A model generated the notes under the pieces. That model made no database searches and was not told the DNA's origin. It worked only from the letters and a program-made list of their open reading frames with translations. Made by a program: the position numbers and the translations under genes. Shown one piece after another: positions 1 to 6,428 of a DNA stretch of 11,569 nt. Numbering within the stretch: position 1 is the stretch's first letter; the number at the start of each line of letters is the position of its first letter. This DNA comes from an uncultured Bacilli bacterium (GTDB lineage: Bacteria > Bacillota_I > Bacilli_A > RF39 > UBA660), in contig CAKOIM010000027.1 of the NCBI GenBank assembly GCA_934086815.1, positions 1 through 11,569 of the forward strand, written 5' to 3'.

Positions 1-30
1 CCTTACATATTCATTATACAATATTTTTTT

Positions 31-72
31 TAAAATAAAAAGACCATTAACAAAATTTGTTTGTCAACAGTC
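31..72 (-). terminator. Intrinsic terminator of the dac-spmA-spmB-rluB unit
   Basis: Bases 42-54 and 60-72 form a 13-bp stem with a 5-nt loop when read on the minus strand. Three of the pairs are G-U wobbles there, and the same positions are A-C mismatches on the plus strand, so the hairpin folds well only as minus-strand RNA. It is followed on that strand by a U-rich tract (complement of 31-41). It lies just beyond the rluB stop codon. This is seen in the sequence; the termination function is inferred. Confidence 0.7.
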
Positions 73-74
73 TG

Positions 75-105
75 AAAGACTGAATAATTAAATCAGTCTT
101 TTTTT
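75..105 (+). terminator. Plus-strand hairpin with T tract, overlapping the rluB stop
   Basis: A 9-bp perfect stem (75-83 with 93-101, loop 84-92) runs directly into a run of T on the plus strand (99-105). It therefore looks like the terminator of a plus-strand gene coming from left of the window and converging on rluB. On the minus strand the same hairpin has no following U tract. The stop codon of rluB (93-95) lies inside the stem. The upstream gene it would serve is outside the window. Confidence 0.55.
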
Positions 106-812
106 AACGCATACATTTTTTTAATTTCTTTTATAGTTAGTTTTCGATATTCTCCAGATTTTAATCCCGTTAAATCTAAAAATCCATAAGCAATTCTACT
201 TAATTTTTTAACATCAGCATTAACTCCCTGAAATATCTTTTTAACAATATGATTTCTACCTTCTACAATAGTTAATTCTACTATTGATGTATTTTTTTCT
301 ATATCTTTTGATTTTACTTTTAATCTTTTAATATCAACTTTTCTATTATCAATTACTGTATTATATTTTATTTTATGTATTTCTTCTTTAGTTAATACTT
401 TATTAATTTTAGCAACATATGTTTTTTCAATTTCAAAACTAGGATGCATAAGTGTATTAGCAAAATCTCCATCGTTAGTTAATACTATAAGTCCCGTTGT
501 ATCATAATCAAGTCTACCTACTGGATAAATTCTTGCTTCCGTATTTATTAAATCCACAACAGTAATACGTCCCTCTTTATCTTCTGCACTACTTATTACT
601 TGTCTTGGTTTATTTAACAAATAATATTCGTGCTTAACGTCTTTATTAATTATTACACCATCTATACTTATAATATCATTGTAATTTACTTTTACACCTA
701 ACTCTGTAATTACTTTTCCATTTACTAGTACTCTTCCATGCTTTATTAAATCTTCGGCTTTTCTTCTTGATGTATATCCATATCCAGCAATAACCTTTTG
801 CAATCTTTCCAT
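93..812 (-). CDS. rluB: 23S rRNA pseudouridine synthase, RsuA/RluB family
   Basis: This enzyme converts a specific uridine of rRNA to pseudouridine. By family and gene context it is most likely the RluB type, acting on 23S rRNA in the large-subunit core. The 239-aa protein starts with an S4 RNA-binding domain (about residues 1-60). The catalytic region follows, with the GRLD motif at 99-102 (Asp102 is the predicted nucleophile), then the TTGLIVLTNDGD segment (105-116) and an EGRNHIVKKIF motif (184-194; many relatives have RQVRR here). Length is normal for the family. The start is supported by AAAGGA eight bases upstream of the ATG. It follows spmB by 37 bp, as rluB follows spmB in Bacillus subtilis. 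It ends with TGA, so UGA is a stop codon here. The family is certain; the exact target uridine is not readable from sequence. Confidence 0.93.
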   Translation of the reverse strand: MERLQKVIAGYGYTSRRKAEDLIKHGRVLVNGKVITELGVKVNYNDIISIDGVIINKDVKHEYYLLNKPRQVISSAEDKEGRITVVDLINTEARIYPVGRLDYDTTGLIVLTNDGDFANTLMHPSFEIEKTYVAKINKVLTKEEIHKIKYNTVIDNRKVDIKRLKVKSKDIEKNTSIVELTIVEGRNHIVKKIFQGVNADVKKLSRIAYGFLDLTGLKSGEYRKLTIKEIKKMYALKKD

Positions 813-833
813 AACGTTTTTCCTTTCGCTAAG

Positions 834-839
834 ATTATA
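834..839 (-). promoter_or_regulatory. Possible extended -10 internal promoter for rluB
   Basis: On the minus strand TATAAT at 834-839 is preceded by TGG, which gives a TGnTATAAT extended -10 element in the spmB-rluB gap. The -35 region at 17 bp spacing is poor (TTTATT). Transcription would begin near 827, right at the rluB ribosome binding site, leaving a leader of about 15 nt. It would uncouple the rRNA-modification gene from the wall/spore genes upstream. In such AT-rich DNA a chance match is possible. Confidence 0.35.
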
Positions 840-849
840 CCATAGATTA

Positions 850-1368
850 TTAAAAGAATAAAGCTGTTAATATAAAAGCAATTACAATACCAATTAAATC
901 GGCAATTAATCCAACTCCTAAAGAATATCTTATCTTTTTTACTCCCACAGAACCAAAATAAAGAGCTAATACATAAATCGTTGTATCCGTACAACCTTGT
1001 AAAACACTAGCAAGTCTTCCGGCATAAGAATCTGGGCCAAAGTTAGTAAATATATCATTCATTATAGCAAGTGTAGCAGTACCCGATATAGGTCTTAAAA
1101 TAGCCATAGGCAAAATATCTAAAGGGATATTAATATAATTTAATACGGGTTTAAAAATACTTAGTACTTCGTATACAAAATTACTATCTAAAAATATATT
1201 TATTGCAAAAACCATTGCCATTACATTTGGAAATATACTAAAAGAAATAGATAAACCATCCTTGGCACCTTCTAAAAAAGAATCATATAAATTAACTTTT
1301 TTTATAAATCCATAAAAAATAACAAAAACAACAAATAATGGAATAACTAATTTAGAAAATGTATTCAT
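850..1368 (-). CDS. spmB: Spore maturation protein B
   Basis: This is a 172-aa integral membrane protein of the nucleoside-recognition (Gate) family. In Bacillus subtilis SpmA and SpmB are needed for full dehydration of the spore core and act together in the membrane. The segment LPMAILRPISGTATL (86-100), the GPDSYAGRLAS motif (116-126) and QGCTDTTIYVLALYFG (129-144) are the conserved core of SpmB as I know it. Hydrophobic segments lie near 6-23, 43-60, 82-104, 131-143 and 150-172. The start overlaps the spmA stop as ATGA, with AAAGG six bases upstream, so translation is probably coupled. Length matches Bacillus SpmB (about 178 aa). The family assignment is firm. Whether this organism sporulates cannot be judged from this gene alone. 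Confidence 0.92.
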   Translation of the reverse strand: MNTFSKLVIPLFVVFVIFYGFIKKVNLYDSFLEGAKDGLSISFSIFPNVMAMVFAINIFLDSNFVYEVLSIFKPVLNYINIPLDILPMAILRPISGTATLAIMNDIFTNFGPDSYAGRLASVLQGCTDTTIYVLALYFGSVGVKKIRYSLGVGLIADLIGIVIAFILTALFF

Positions 1369-1946
1369 CTATTACCTTTCTTTCTTATAAAATAATCTAT
1401 ACATAAGGCTCCTACGCAAGAACAAAATGTTGCTATAACACCCGGTAAAATTATTTCTGATGGATTAGTTGAACCATGGGCAATTCTTAAAGCTAATACA
1501 GTCGTAGGAACTATTGTTACCCCAGCCGTATTTAAAACTAAAAAAGTTATCATAGCAACACTTGCAGTATCCTTTTTTTCATTTATTTTTTGAAGTTCAG
1601 TCATAGCCTTTAAACCAAATGGTGTTGCTGCACTTCCAAGCCCCATCATATTAGCTGCTATATTAGATGCTATATATCCTAAAGAAGGATTATCCCTTGG
1701 TACACTCGGAAAAAGTTTTGATAAAATTGGTTCTAAAAATTTGGCAAACTTTTTTAATAAACCTGCATCCTCGGCAATTTTCATTATACCAGACCATAAT
1801 ACAATAACAGGAAATATTGATAACATTAATTCTAAAGCATCATTAGCATTAGTAAGAATACTTTCATTAATAACTCCGACATTCCCTGTTAAAAATGAAT
1901 AAATAATTCCTATCATAATTAAAAAAAACCATATATAACTTACCAT
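1365..1946 (-). CDS. spmA: Spore maturation protein A
   Basis: SpmA is the partner of SpmB, a membrane protein of the nucleoside-recognition (Gate) family implicated in spore core dehydration. Recognisable blocks are LWSGIMKIAEDAGLL (about 50-64), LSKLFPSVPRDNPSLGYI (75-92), NIAANMMGLGSAATPFGLKA (94-113) and MITFLVLNTAGVTIVPTTV (132-150). I place the start at 1946 (MVSYIWFF, 193 aa) and not ten codons upstream. AAAGGTGG lies five bases before this ATG, whereas the longer version would have its start codon upstream of that site. The start overlaps the end of the carboxypeptidase gene by 7 bp and the end overlaps spmB by 4 bp, so the three genes are one translationally coupled set. It ends with TGA. 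Confidence 0.92.
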   Translation of the reverse strand: MVSYIWFFLIMIGIIYSFLTGNVGVINESILTNANDALELMLSIFPVIVLWSGIMKIAEDAGLLKKFAKFLEPILSKLFPSVPRDNPSLGYIASNIAANMMGLGSAATPFGLKAMTELQKINEKKDTASVAMITFLVLNTAGVTIVPTTVLALRIAHGSTNPSEIILPGVIATFCSCVGALCIDYFIRKKGNR

Positions 1947-3007
1947 GATAACCACCTTTTGAATTTTTCCCACCAACTTAGGTGTTTTTCTTTTAAAACT
2001 TTAACATAAATATTTTCTTTTCTTATTAGCTTTTTATTCAAAAATACATTAACATATCCAACATTATCAGAATCATTATACTTATTATTCTTAAATAATT
2101 CATATTCTATTTTTATTTGATCTTTATTTTTATTTTTAACACTTACATATATATCTTCATTTATATATAAGGTATCATTTTTATATTGATCATCACCTTT
2201 TATATTTAAATTACCCTTTTCTAAAACTAAAACGGATTCATATGTTTTATAAATATTTTCATATAATGTCTTATGATCTAAAAAGTCATTCGGATCATCT
2301 AAAGTAACTACGACAACATTTAAATTATTTCTACTTGCAGTTGTAACCAAAGTTCTTCTAGCTTTTTTTGTAAAACCAGTTTTTCCTCCGGTTATATAAT
2401 CTTCACTATGTAATAATTTATTTTTATTAACCCACTTATAACTTTTTAAATTAGTTTTTAAACTATATTCTTTTGTGCCAAATATTTTTCTAAATGTTTT
2501 ATTTTTCATAGCATATTTAGTAAGTAATGCCATATCATAAGCACTTGAAACATTATATTCTTCTGTTTCATCTAACCCGGAAGCATTATAAAAATAACTA
2601 TTATTCATCCCAATTTTTATCGCCATTTCATTCATAAGCATTGCAAATTTTTCCATAGAGCCTGCAACATTTTGAGCTATAACTAAGGCAGCATCATTAC
2701 CACTTCTAAGTAAAAGTCCATATAAAAGTTCTTCAATTGTAAGTTTTTCTCCAACACTTATATATATTGCACTACCAACAGATTTTAAAACTTCTTCATC
2801 AACTGTAACTTCCCTTTTTATATCATCACATTCTAAAGCTACAATAGCAGTCATAATTTTAGTAGTACTTGCAATTAATTTTTCTTGATTTATATTTTTA
2901 CTATAATATATTATATCATTATCTAAATCCAAAGCAATATAACTTTTAGCACTTATAGCATGAACACTAAATGGCAACAAAAATAATAATAAAAGTAATT
3001 TTTTCAT
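1940..3007 (-). CDS. dacB: D-alanyl-D-alanine carboxypeptidase (DacB/DacF-like PBP)
   Basis: A serine-type D,D-carboxypeptidase that removes the terminal D-Ala from peptidoglycan pentapeptides outside the membrane. The start at 3007 (MKKLLLLLF, 355 aa) is chosen because AAGGGG lies six bases upstream. A start five codons earlier would put that site inside the gene. A signal peptide covers about residues 1-17 (cleavage after SVHA). All three catalytic motifs of the S11 family are present: SxxK as STTK at 47-50 (nucleophile Ser47), SxN as SGN at 102-104 and KTG at 209-211. A beta-rich C-terminal domain follows (about 265-345). The end, WWEKFKRWLSW, resembles the amphipathic membrane anchor of low-mass PBPs. 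The order dac-spmA-spmB-rluB matches Bacillus subtilis dacB, which trims spore cortex, so I use that symbol. By sequence alone DacF or DacA remain possible. Confidence 0.88.
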   Translation of the reverse strand: MKKLLLLLFLLPFSVHAISAKSYIALDLDNDIIYYSKNINQEKLIASTTKIMTAIVALECDDIKREVTVDEEVLKSVGSAIYISVGEKLTIEELLYGLLLRSGNDAALVIAQNVAGSMEKFAMLMNEMAIKIGMNNSYFYNASGLDETEEYNVSSAYDMALLTKYAMKNKTFRKIFGTKEYSLKTNLKSYKWVNKNKLLHSEDYITGGKTGFTKKARRTLVTTASRNNLNVVVVTLDDPNDFLDHKTLYENIYKTYESVLVLEKGNLNIKGDDQYKNDTLYINEDIYVSVKNKNKDQIKIEYELFKNNKYNDSDNVGYVNVFLNKKLIRKENIYVKVLKEKHLSWWEKFKRWLSW

Positions 3008-3058
3008 AATGTTCCCCTTCAATTAACATTATGATTATTATTTTTAAAAAAGACATAG

Positions 3059-4129
3059 TTATCTTATTATTTTTTCTTCACCTAATTCATTTTTATGTTC
3101 TACTATTTTTCTTATTTTACTAAATTCATCTTGCATAATGTTTTTAATTTTTTCTTTTACTTTTTCAATTTCTTGGTCATTTAAAGTTGTAATATCGGTA
3201 TTAAACAACTTAATTAATTCATCTATTTTTTCTTTATTTTCATTACATCTATCTAAAGCCAATGTATTAATTTCTTCTTTAGCTTTTCCATCAATATGTC
3301 CAAACTTAAAGCCAAAAACTAAAATTATATTAACTTTTTGATTAAAAATTTCTGGTAAGATTTTATCTAAATTAGTAGCATATCTTCCATAAAATAATCT
3401 ATGTTGTCCACAAGCATAAGATCTGATATGATATTTTTTCAAAAATTCAAATGAATAAGCCCTAGCACTTTTCACAAAATGTCCTTTATTAGAAGATAAC
3501 GAATTAATAGATAATTCATTAACTAAATTTAAAAAACTATTAAAAGCTCCGGCTTTATCATTAATTCTAGTATCTTCTATAATATCCTTTTCAATTGTGG
3601 ATTTATATCTTTCATCAACATCTAAACAAACAAAAAAGTTTTTCATTTGTGAAATATCACAAAAACAACTATTCATCGTAAATTCTTCATCAATTTCTTC
3701 CATTCTAAGATTCATTTCATTCTCTAAATAATCATTATAAAATTTATCTAAAGTGCTAACAGTAATTTGCATTTCCTCGAAAGTTTCTTCGAACATCTTA
3801 AAACTCTCATCACTAAATACTTCTGTATATATTTTTAATGCTTCAACAAAATCTTCACTTTTCTGTTCTAATTCTTTGCCTAATTGTTTTAAATATTTCC
3901 ACTCACCTAAAAAATTAATATTATTAATCTCATCTATAAGATTTAAGGATTTTACATAAATATTACTATACTTTGATAAAGATAAGTTGTTACTTATATC
4001 AACTCTATCAGTTTCAGACCTACTATAATAATTTATGTAATTTAATAAATATAATAAACATTCCCTATCTTTATAACTAGTTATATGAGGTTCACAATAA
4101 TGTCCCTCTGAAGTTCTTAACGCATTCAT
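3059..4129 (-). CDS. Uncharacterised 356-aa protein, possible RelE-like C-terminal region
   Basis: I do not recognise this protein as a whole. The N-terminal 210 residues are acidic and mostly helical. They include a charged, coiled-coil-prone stretch (about 75-150) and the cysteines of SCFC (154-157). Residues about 215-300 differ in style: HFVKSARAY, then YACGQHRLFYGRY, then NIILVFGFKFGH and a helix ending in ALDRCNENKE. This strand-strand-helix pattern resembles the core of RelE/HigB-type toxins (an xRlxY strand, an IxLxxGFxK strand, then an ExxxAxxR helix). That likeness is my own pattern reading and unproven. There is no signal peptide or membrane segment, so it is probably cytosolic. 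AAGGAG lies five bases before the ATG. It is divergent from the 243-aa gene and precedes dacB by 51 bp without a visible terminator. Confidence 0.8.
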   Translation of the reverse strand: MNALRTSEGHYCEPHITSYKDRECLLYLLNYINYYSRSETDRVDISNNLSLSKYSNIYVKSLNLIDEINNINFLGEWKYLKQLGKELEQKSEDFVEALKIYTEVFSDESFKMFEETFEEMQITVSTLDKFYNDYLENEMNLRMEEIDEEFTMNSCFCDISQMKNFFVCLDVDERYKSTIEKDIIEDTRINDKAGAFNSFLNLVNELSINSLSSNKGHFVKSARAYSFEFLKKYHIRSYACGQHRLFYGRYATNLDKILPEIFNQKVNIILVFGFKFGHIDGKAKEEINTLALDRCNENKEKIDELIKLFNTDITTLNDQEIEKVKEKIKNIMQDEFSKIRKIVEHKNELGEEKIIR

Positions 4130-4150
4130 ATTTTCTCCTTGTTTAAAATT

Positions 4151-4179
4151 ATTATAGCGAAAAACTTTTAGATTTACAA
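4151..4179 (-). promoter_or_regulatory. Promoter for the 356-aa gene and perhaps the dac-spm-rluB genes
   Basis: On the minus strand TTGTAA (4174-4179) lies 17 bp from a perfect TATAAT (4151-4156), a good vegetative sigma-A-type pair. The start would fall near 4144, leaving a short leader that carries AAGGAG before the ATG at 4129. The -35 box overlaps the -35 of the divergent promoter on the other strand. Confidence 0.6.
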
Positions 4180-4201
4180 TTAAAACACTAAATGATAGAA
4201 T
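4173..4201 (+). promoter_or_regulatory. Promoter for the 243-aa gene
   Basis: TTTACA (4173-4178), a 17-bp spacer and TAGAAT (4196-4201) preceded by TGA make an extended -10 promoter on the plus strand. It ends 27 bp before the ATG at 4229, and AAGGAG (4217-4222) lies between. The -35 bases are shared with the minus-strand promoter of the 356-aa gene. Confidence 0.6.
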
Positions 4202-4228
4202 ATTTAATAAATTTACAAGGAGATATAT

Positions 4229-4960
4229 ATGGATTCAGCATTTAACGTAAATATTTATAAACTAAAAAATTATATAAACAAAAAATACTTAGATAAATCT
4301 TTTGAAATTGAAAAAATTATGTTTAATGCCATAATTGATAATTATCCCAATAAAATTTGGTTACAAATAAAAGGTGTTTTTTTCGATGATTTACCATATG
4401 ATAATAAAGAAATAATTATATATACTATTCTTTCGTATAAACTTAAAAAAAAATTTCTAAACTTAGATTACTACTTAAAAAATGATTTAATCAAATTTTT
4501 ACTTCTAAAAAAAATAAGTGTCTATAAACTTGAAAAAACAACAAATATTCTTTTAAAAAATGATTTTCTCTTCATAATTAAAGAAGCTTACTCTAATCAC
4601 TTAATTAGACCCATTAACCTATTTAACATAATATTTAAGCGATATGAAGATAGTACAAAAAAAGAAATAGTTTATCTTCTAAATAAATATATTAATAAAC
4701 ATAAATTTTTTATATTTAACCAAAACTATGATTTTGAAAACGTTTATAAATCTTTAAAATATTTAATTGATTATACCTTATTTGATGAAGAATATGAAGA
4801 CATAAAATATATTTTAGAATTTCATGAAATAGAAAATGATAATACAATAAATAACTTAAAAAGAGATTTAAAAAATATAGAAGAAAGTGATAATACCATT
4901 CACGATAAAATTAAAAATTCGTTAATTATAGCTAAATTATATTCATATGAAATACCATAA
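4229..4960 (+). CDS. Uncharacterised 243-aa helical protein
   Basis: I do not recognise a family. The protein is rich in Lys, Ile, Asn, Leu and Tyr and looks almost entirely alpha-helical. There is no signal peptide, no clear membrane segment and no cysteine or histidine cluster that would suggest metal binding. Short hydrophobic helices alternate with lysine-rich turns (for example about 65-110), and the C-terminal third is acidic (EEYEDIKYILEFHEIEND, about 187-204). A cytosolic helical-repeat-like protein is possible, but this is only an impression. AAGGAG lies six bases before the ATG and a good promoter is just upstream, so it is a real expressed gene. It is a single-gene unit, divergent from the 356-aa gene and convergent with the lipoprotein gene. 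Confidence 0.75.
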   Translation: MDSAFNVNIYKLKNYINKKYLDKSFEIEKIMFNAIIDNYPNKIWLQIKGVFFDDLPYDNKEIIIYTILSYKLKKKFLNLDYYLKNDLIKFLLLKKISVYKLEKTTNILLKNDFLFIIKEAYSNHLIRPINLFNIIFKRYEDSTKKEIVYLLNKYINKHKFFIFNQNYDFENVYKSLKYLIDYTLFDEEYEDIKYILEFHEIENDNTINNLKRDLKNIEESDNTIHDKIKNSLIIAKLYSYEIP

Positions 4961-4982
4961 TAAAAAGTAACCGAAGTTACTT
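4961..4982 (-). terminator. Terminator with cUUCGg tetraloop after the lipoprotein gene
   Basis: A 7-bp stem (4965-4971 with 4976-4982) closes a four-base loop. On the minus strand the loop reads C-UUCG-G, the exceptionally stable tetraloop, and the stem runs into a U tract (complement of 4962-4966). The plus-strand reading has CGAA in the loop and no T tract, so it serves the minus-strand lipoprotein gene. The stop codon of that gene (4981-4983) is part of the stem. Confidence 0.75.
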
Positions 4983-5535
4983 AATCATTATCATAGTTAT
5001 AAACACCATGAATTTTTTCTAAATCTTCATCAGTTAAATCTACAACTTTATAGTTTCCTTTATCATCTTTAGTTAAATTAAAATTAATAGTATACTCAAT
5101 AGTTTCATTAGCTTTCTTCATTTTATCTAATTTATAATCCATAAATAAAGCGTTACTAAATGTATTATTTTCTTTAAATTCGTCTTCATTTTTAGTTAAA
5201 TAATCATTAGCTTCTTTTTGAACCTTATACAAATCATAAACCGTAATTTTTGCTTCGACTTTTGCGTTATCTCCATCATAAGTTTCATTTTCAATCTTAT
5301 ATTTTAAATCTTGATATTGTCTTTTTAAAACATCGCGATAAAGATCTTTTTGTTTATCTGTTAAATTTTCATCATCGATAACTTTATCCATATCACTTAA
5401 AACATTAGCACTTAAATTTTTATATTGATCTAAAAAGTCTTCGACAGCCCCCTTTGCTGTTTTTTTCATACATCCACATCCTACTAATGAAATACTAAAA
5501 ACCATAATAACTAAAACACTTAAAAACTTTTTCAT
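4981..5535 (-). CDS. Small lipoprotein, probable NTF2/DUF4878-like fold
   Basis: A surface lipoprotein of 184 aa. The start at 5535 (MKKFLSVLV) is chosen over an upstream ATG because AAAGGAG lies just before it and a typical lipoprotein signal follows immediately. The lipobox is LVGC with the lipidated cysteine at residue 20. The mature part opens with a helical stretch (KGAVEDFLDQYKNLS, about 26-40). It is followed by beta pairs around 78-98 and 145-170, divided by a helix. That layout is seen in small NTF2-like lipoproteins of the DUF4878 kind found in Gram-positives; I infer the fold and do not know the function. It follows the UPF0736-like gene by 43 bp, ends at a strong terminator, and is probably the last gene of that cluster. 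Confidence 0.82.
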   Translation of the reverse strand: MKKFLSVLVIMVFSISLVGCGCMKKTAKGAVEDFLDQYKNLSANVLSDMDKVIDDENLTDKQKDLYRDVLKRQYQDLKYKIENETYDGDNAKVEAKITVYDLYKVQKEANDYLTKNEDEFKENNTFSNALFMDYKLDKMKKANETIEYTINFNLTKDDKGNYKVVDLTDEDLEKIHGVYNYDND

Positions 5536-5578
5536 ACTCTCTCCTTTACTACTTTTAATATAACCAATTAATTTATTC

Positions 5579-6175
5579 TTATACATTACTATAGCTAAGT
5601 TTTATTAAGTCATATATTTTTTTCTCATTAATACCTATATCTTCATTTAATACTTTATCTATAGCCTTTAACTCTTCTAAATTACTTAATTTTTTATTAA
5701 ACCATTCATAATATAAGTATTCTAATTTTTTATATTCTTTATTTGCAATTAAACTATTTATTTCATTTTTAATTAATTCTTTTATATTCAAATCATATCT
5801 TAATGTATTATTTTCATCTATTTTACTACCCTTTTTATAATCTAAATCTATTTTATCTATTGTATATATATTATCTATTATGTTTAATTCATCATCTAAT
5901 GATAAAAAACTTCTTTCAATAGAATTACCCTCACTATCAAATTTAATTGCAATAGTGCCATTTATACAAGCAAAAACAATTGTTTTATTTTTAAATTTAT
6001 CAACACTATTTTTCTCTAAACTTATATTATAATTATATAAATCTAGGTAAGTATCACAATTTACTTGACATATTAAAACTTTTTTTAAATGTTTAATATT
6101 ATCTAATTTATTCCATTCATAAAACATCAAATTATTTTTGCTAAAATTTAATTCTACATCATAATAATAATTCAT
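5579..6175 (-). CDS. Probable UPF0736/DUF3603 family protein (YjbA-like)
   Basis: This 198-aa protein appears to belong to the UPF0736/DUF3603 family, typified by YjbA of Bacillus subtilis, which has no known function. The likeness lies in the order of features. An N-terminal aromatic stretch (YYYDVELNF) comes first, then a FYEWNKLDNIKHLKKV segment (about 18-33), a central VFACINGTIAIKFDSEGN strand pair (68-85), and a C-terminal helix with LYYEWFNKKL (154-163). These parallel FHEW..D..xLL..V, the xDGIGIL strand and the YWYTEWN segment of YjbA as I remember it. It is shorter than YjbA (about 250 aa). No signal or membrane segment is visible, so it is probably cytosolic. The start overlaps the stop of the preceding 63-aa gene as ATGA. 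AAAGGG is 11 bases upstream, rather far, so coupling may matter. Confidence 0.55.
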   Translation of the reverse strand: MNYYYDVELNFSKNNLMFYEWNKLDNIKHLKKVLICQVNCDTYLDLYNYNISLEKNSVDKFKNKTIVFACINGTIAIKFDSEGNSIERSFLSLDDELNIIDNIYTIDKIDLDYKKGSKIDENNTLRYDLNIKELIKNEINSLIANKEYKKLEYLYYEWFNKKLSNLEELKAIDKVLNEDIGINEKKIYDLIKLSYSNV

Positions 6176-6363
6176 AATCTCATCATCCCTTTATATATAA
6201 GATATATTCCTAATAAAAAAAATATATATATTTTTCTTCTTAAAACAAAAATTAAATAATCTATTATATTAAAATTTACTATTAACAAATTTAAATATAA
6301 CAACATTATAAATAATCCTGTACTTATTAATAAAATTCCCATTAAAATTTTAATTATACTCAT
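6172..6363 (-). CDS. Small 63-aa membrane protein
   Basis: A very hydrophobic 63-aa protein with two predicted membrane segments (about 5-30 and 45-60) joined by a short region with two arginines (Arg42, Arg43). I recognise no family. It is likely real because it ends with TGA overlapping the ATG of the next gene (ATGA) and fills the space down to the divergent promoter region. Against it, no good Shine-Dalgarno sequence precedes the ATG at 6363 (only AATAAG), and AT-rich DNA easily yields hydrophobic frames. If real it is the first gene of the cluster with the UPF0736-like protein and the lipoprotein. Confidence 0.5.
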   Translation of the reverse strand: MSIIKILMGILLISTGLFIMLLYLNLLIVNFNIIDYLIFVLRRKIYIFFLLGIYLIYKGMMRL

Positions 6364-6383
6364 AACTTATTTTATGTTAATAA

Positions 6384-6412
6384 TTGATTATATATAAATA
6401 TTTTGCTAAAAT
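6384..6412 (+). promoter_or_regulatory. Promoter for the cyclophilin-uppP unit
   Basis: TTGATT (6384-6389), a 17-bp spacer and TAAAAT (6407-6412) with TG at 6404-6405 form an extended -10 promoter. Transcription should start about 6418-6420, only some 10 bases before the chosen start codon at 6429, so the leader is very short and begins at the GGTGA ribosome binding site. Confidence 0.55.
6387..6392 (-). promoter_or_regulatory. Possible -10 of the divergent minus-strand cluster
   Basis: TATAAT on the minus strand lies 24 bp before the start of the 63-aa membrane gene, a fitting distance. No good -35 is seen at 16-18 bp. It overlaps the -35 of the plus-strand cyclophilin promoter, so the two could compete. 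Confidence 0.3.
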
Positions 6413-6428
6413 TATAATGGTGAAAAAA

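Noticed and set aside
13..41. A possible minus-strand promoter (TATAAT at 13-18, TTTTTA at 36-41) near the left edge
   Set aside because: The -35 match is poor, it lies in an A/T run, and the gene it would serve is outside the window.
746..994. An 82-codon minus-strand open frame overlapping spmB and rluB
   Set aside because: It is a shadow of two well-identified genes in another frame and has no ribosome site.
3008..3058. A separate promoter for dacB
   Set aside because: CATAAT is present but no -35 fits, and no terminator separates it from the 356-aa gene, so read-through is the simpler reading.
3138..3959. Two plus-strand open frames of about 67 codons opposite the 356-aa gene
   Set aside because: They are antisense shadows of a longer gene that has its own promoter and ribosome site; no sign of independent expression.
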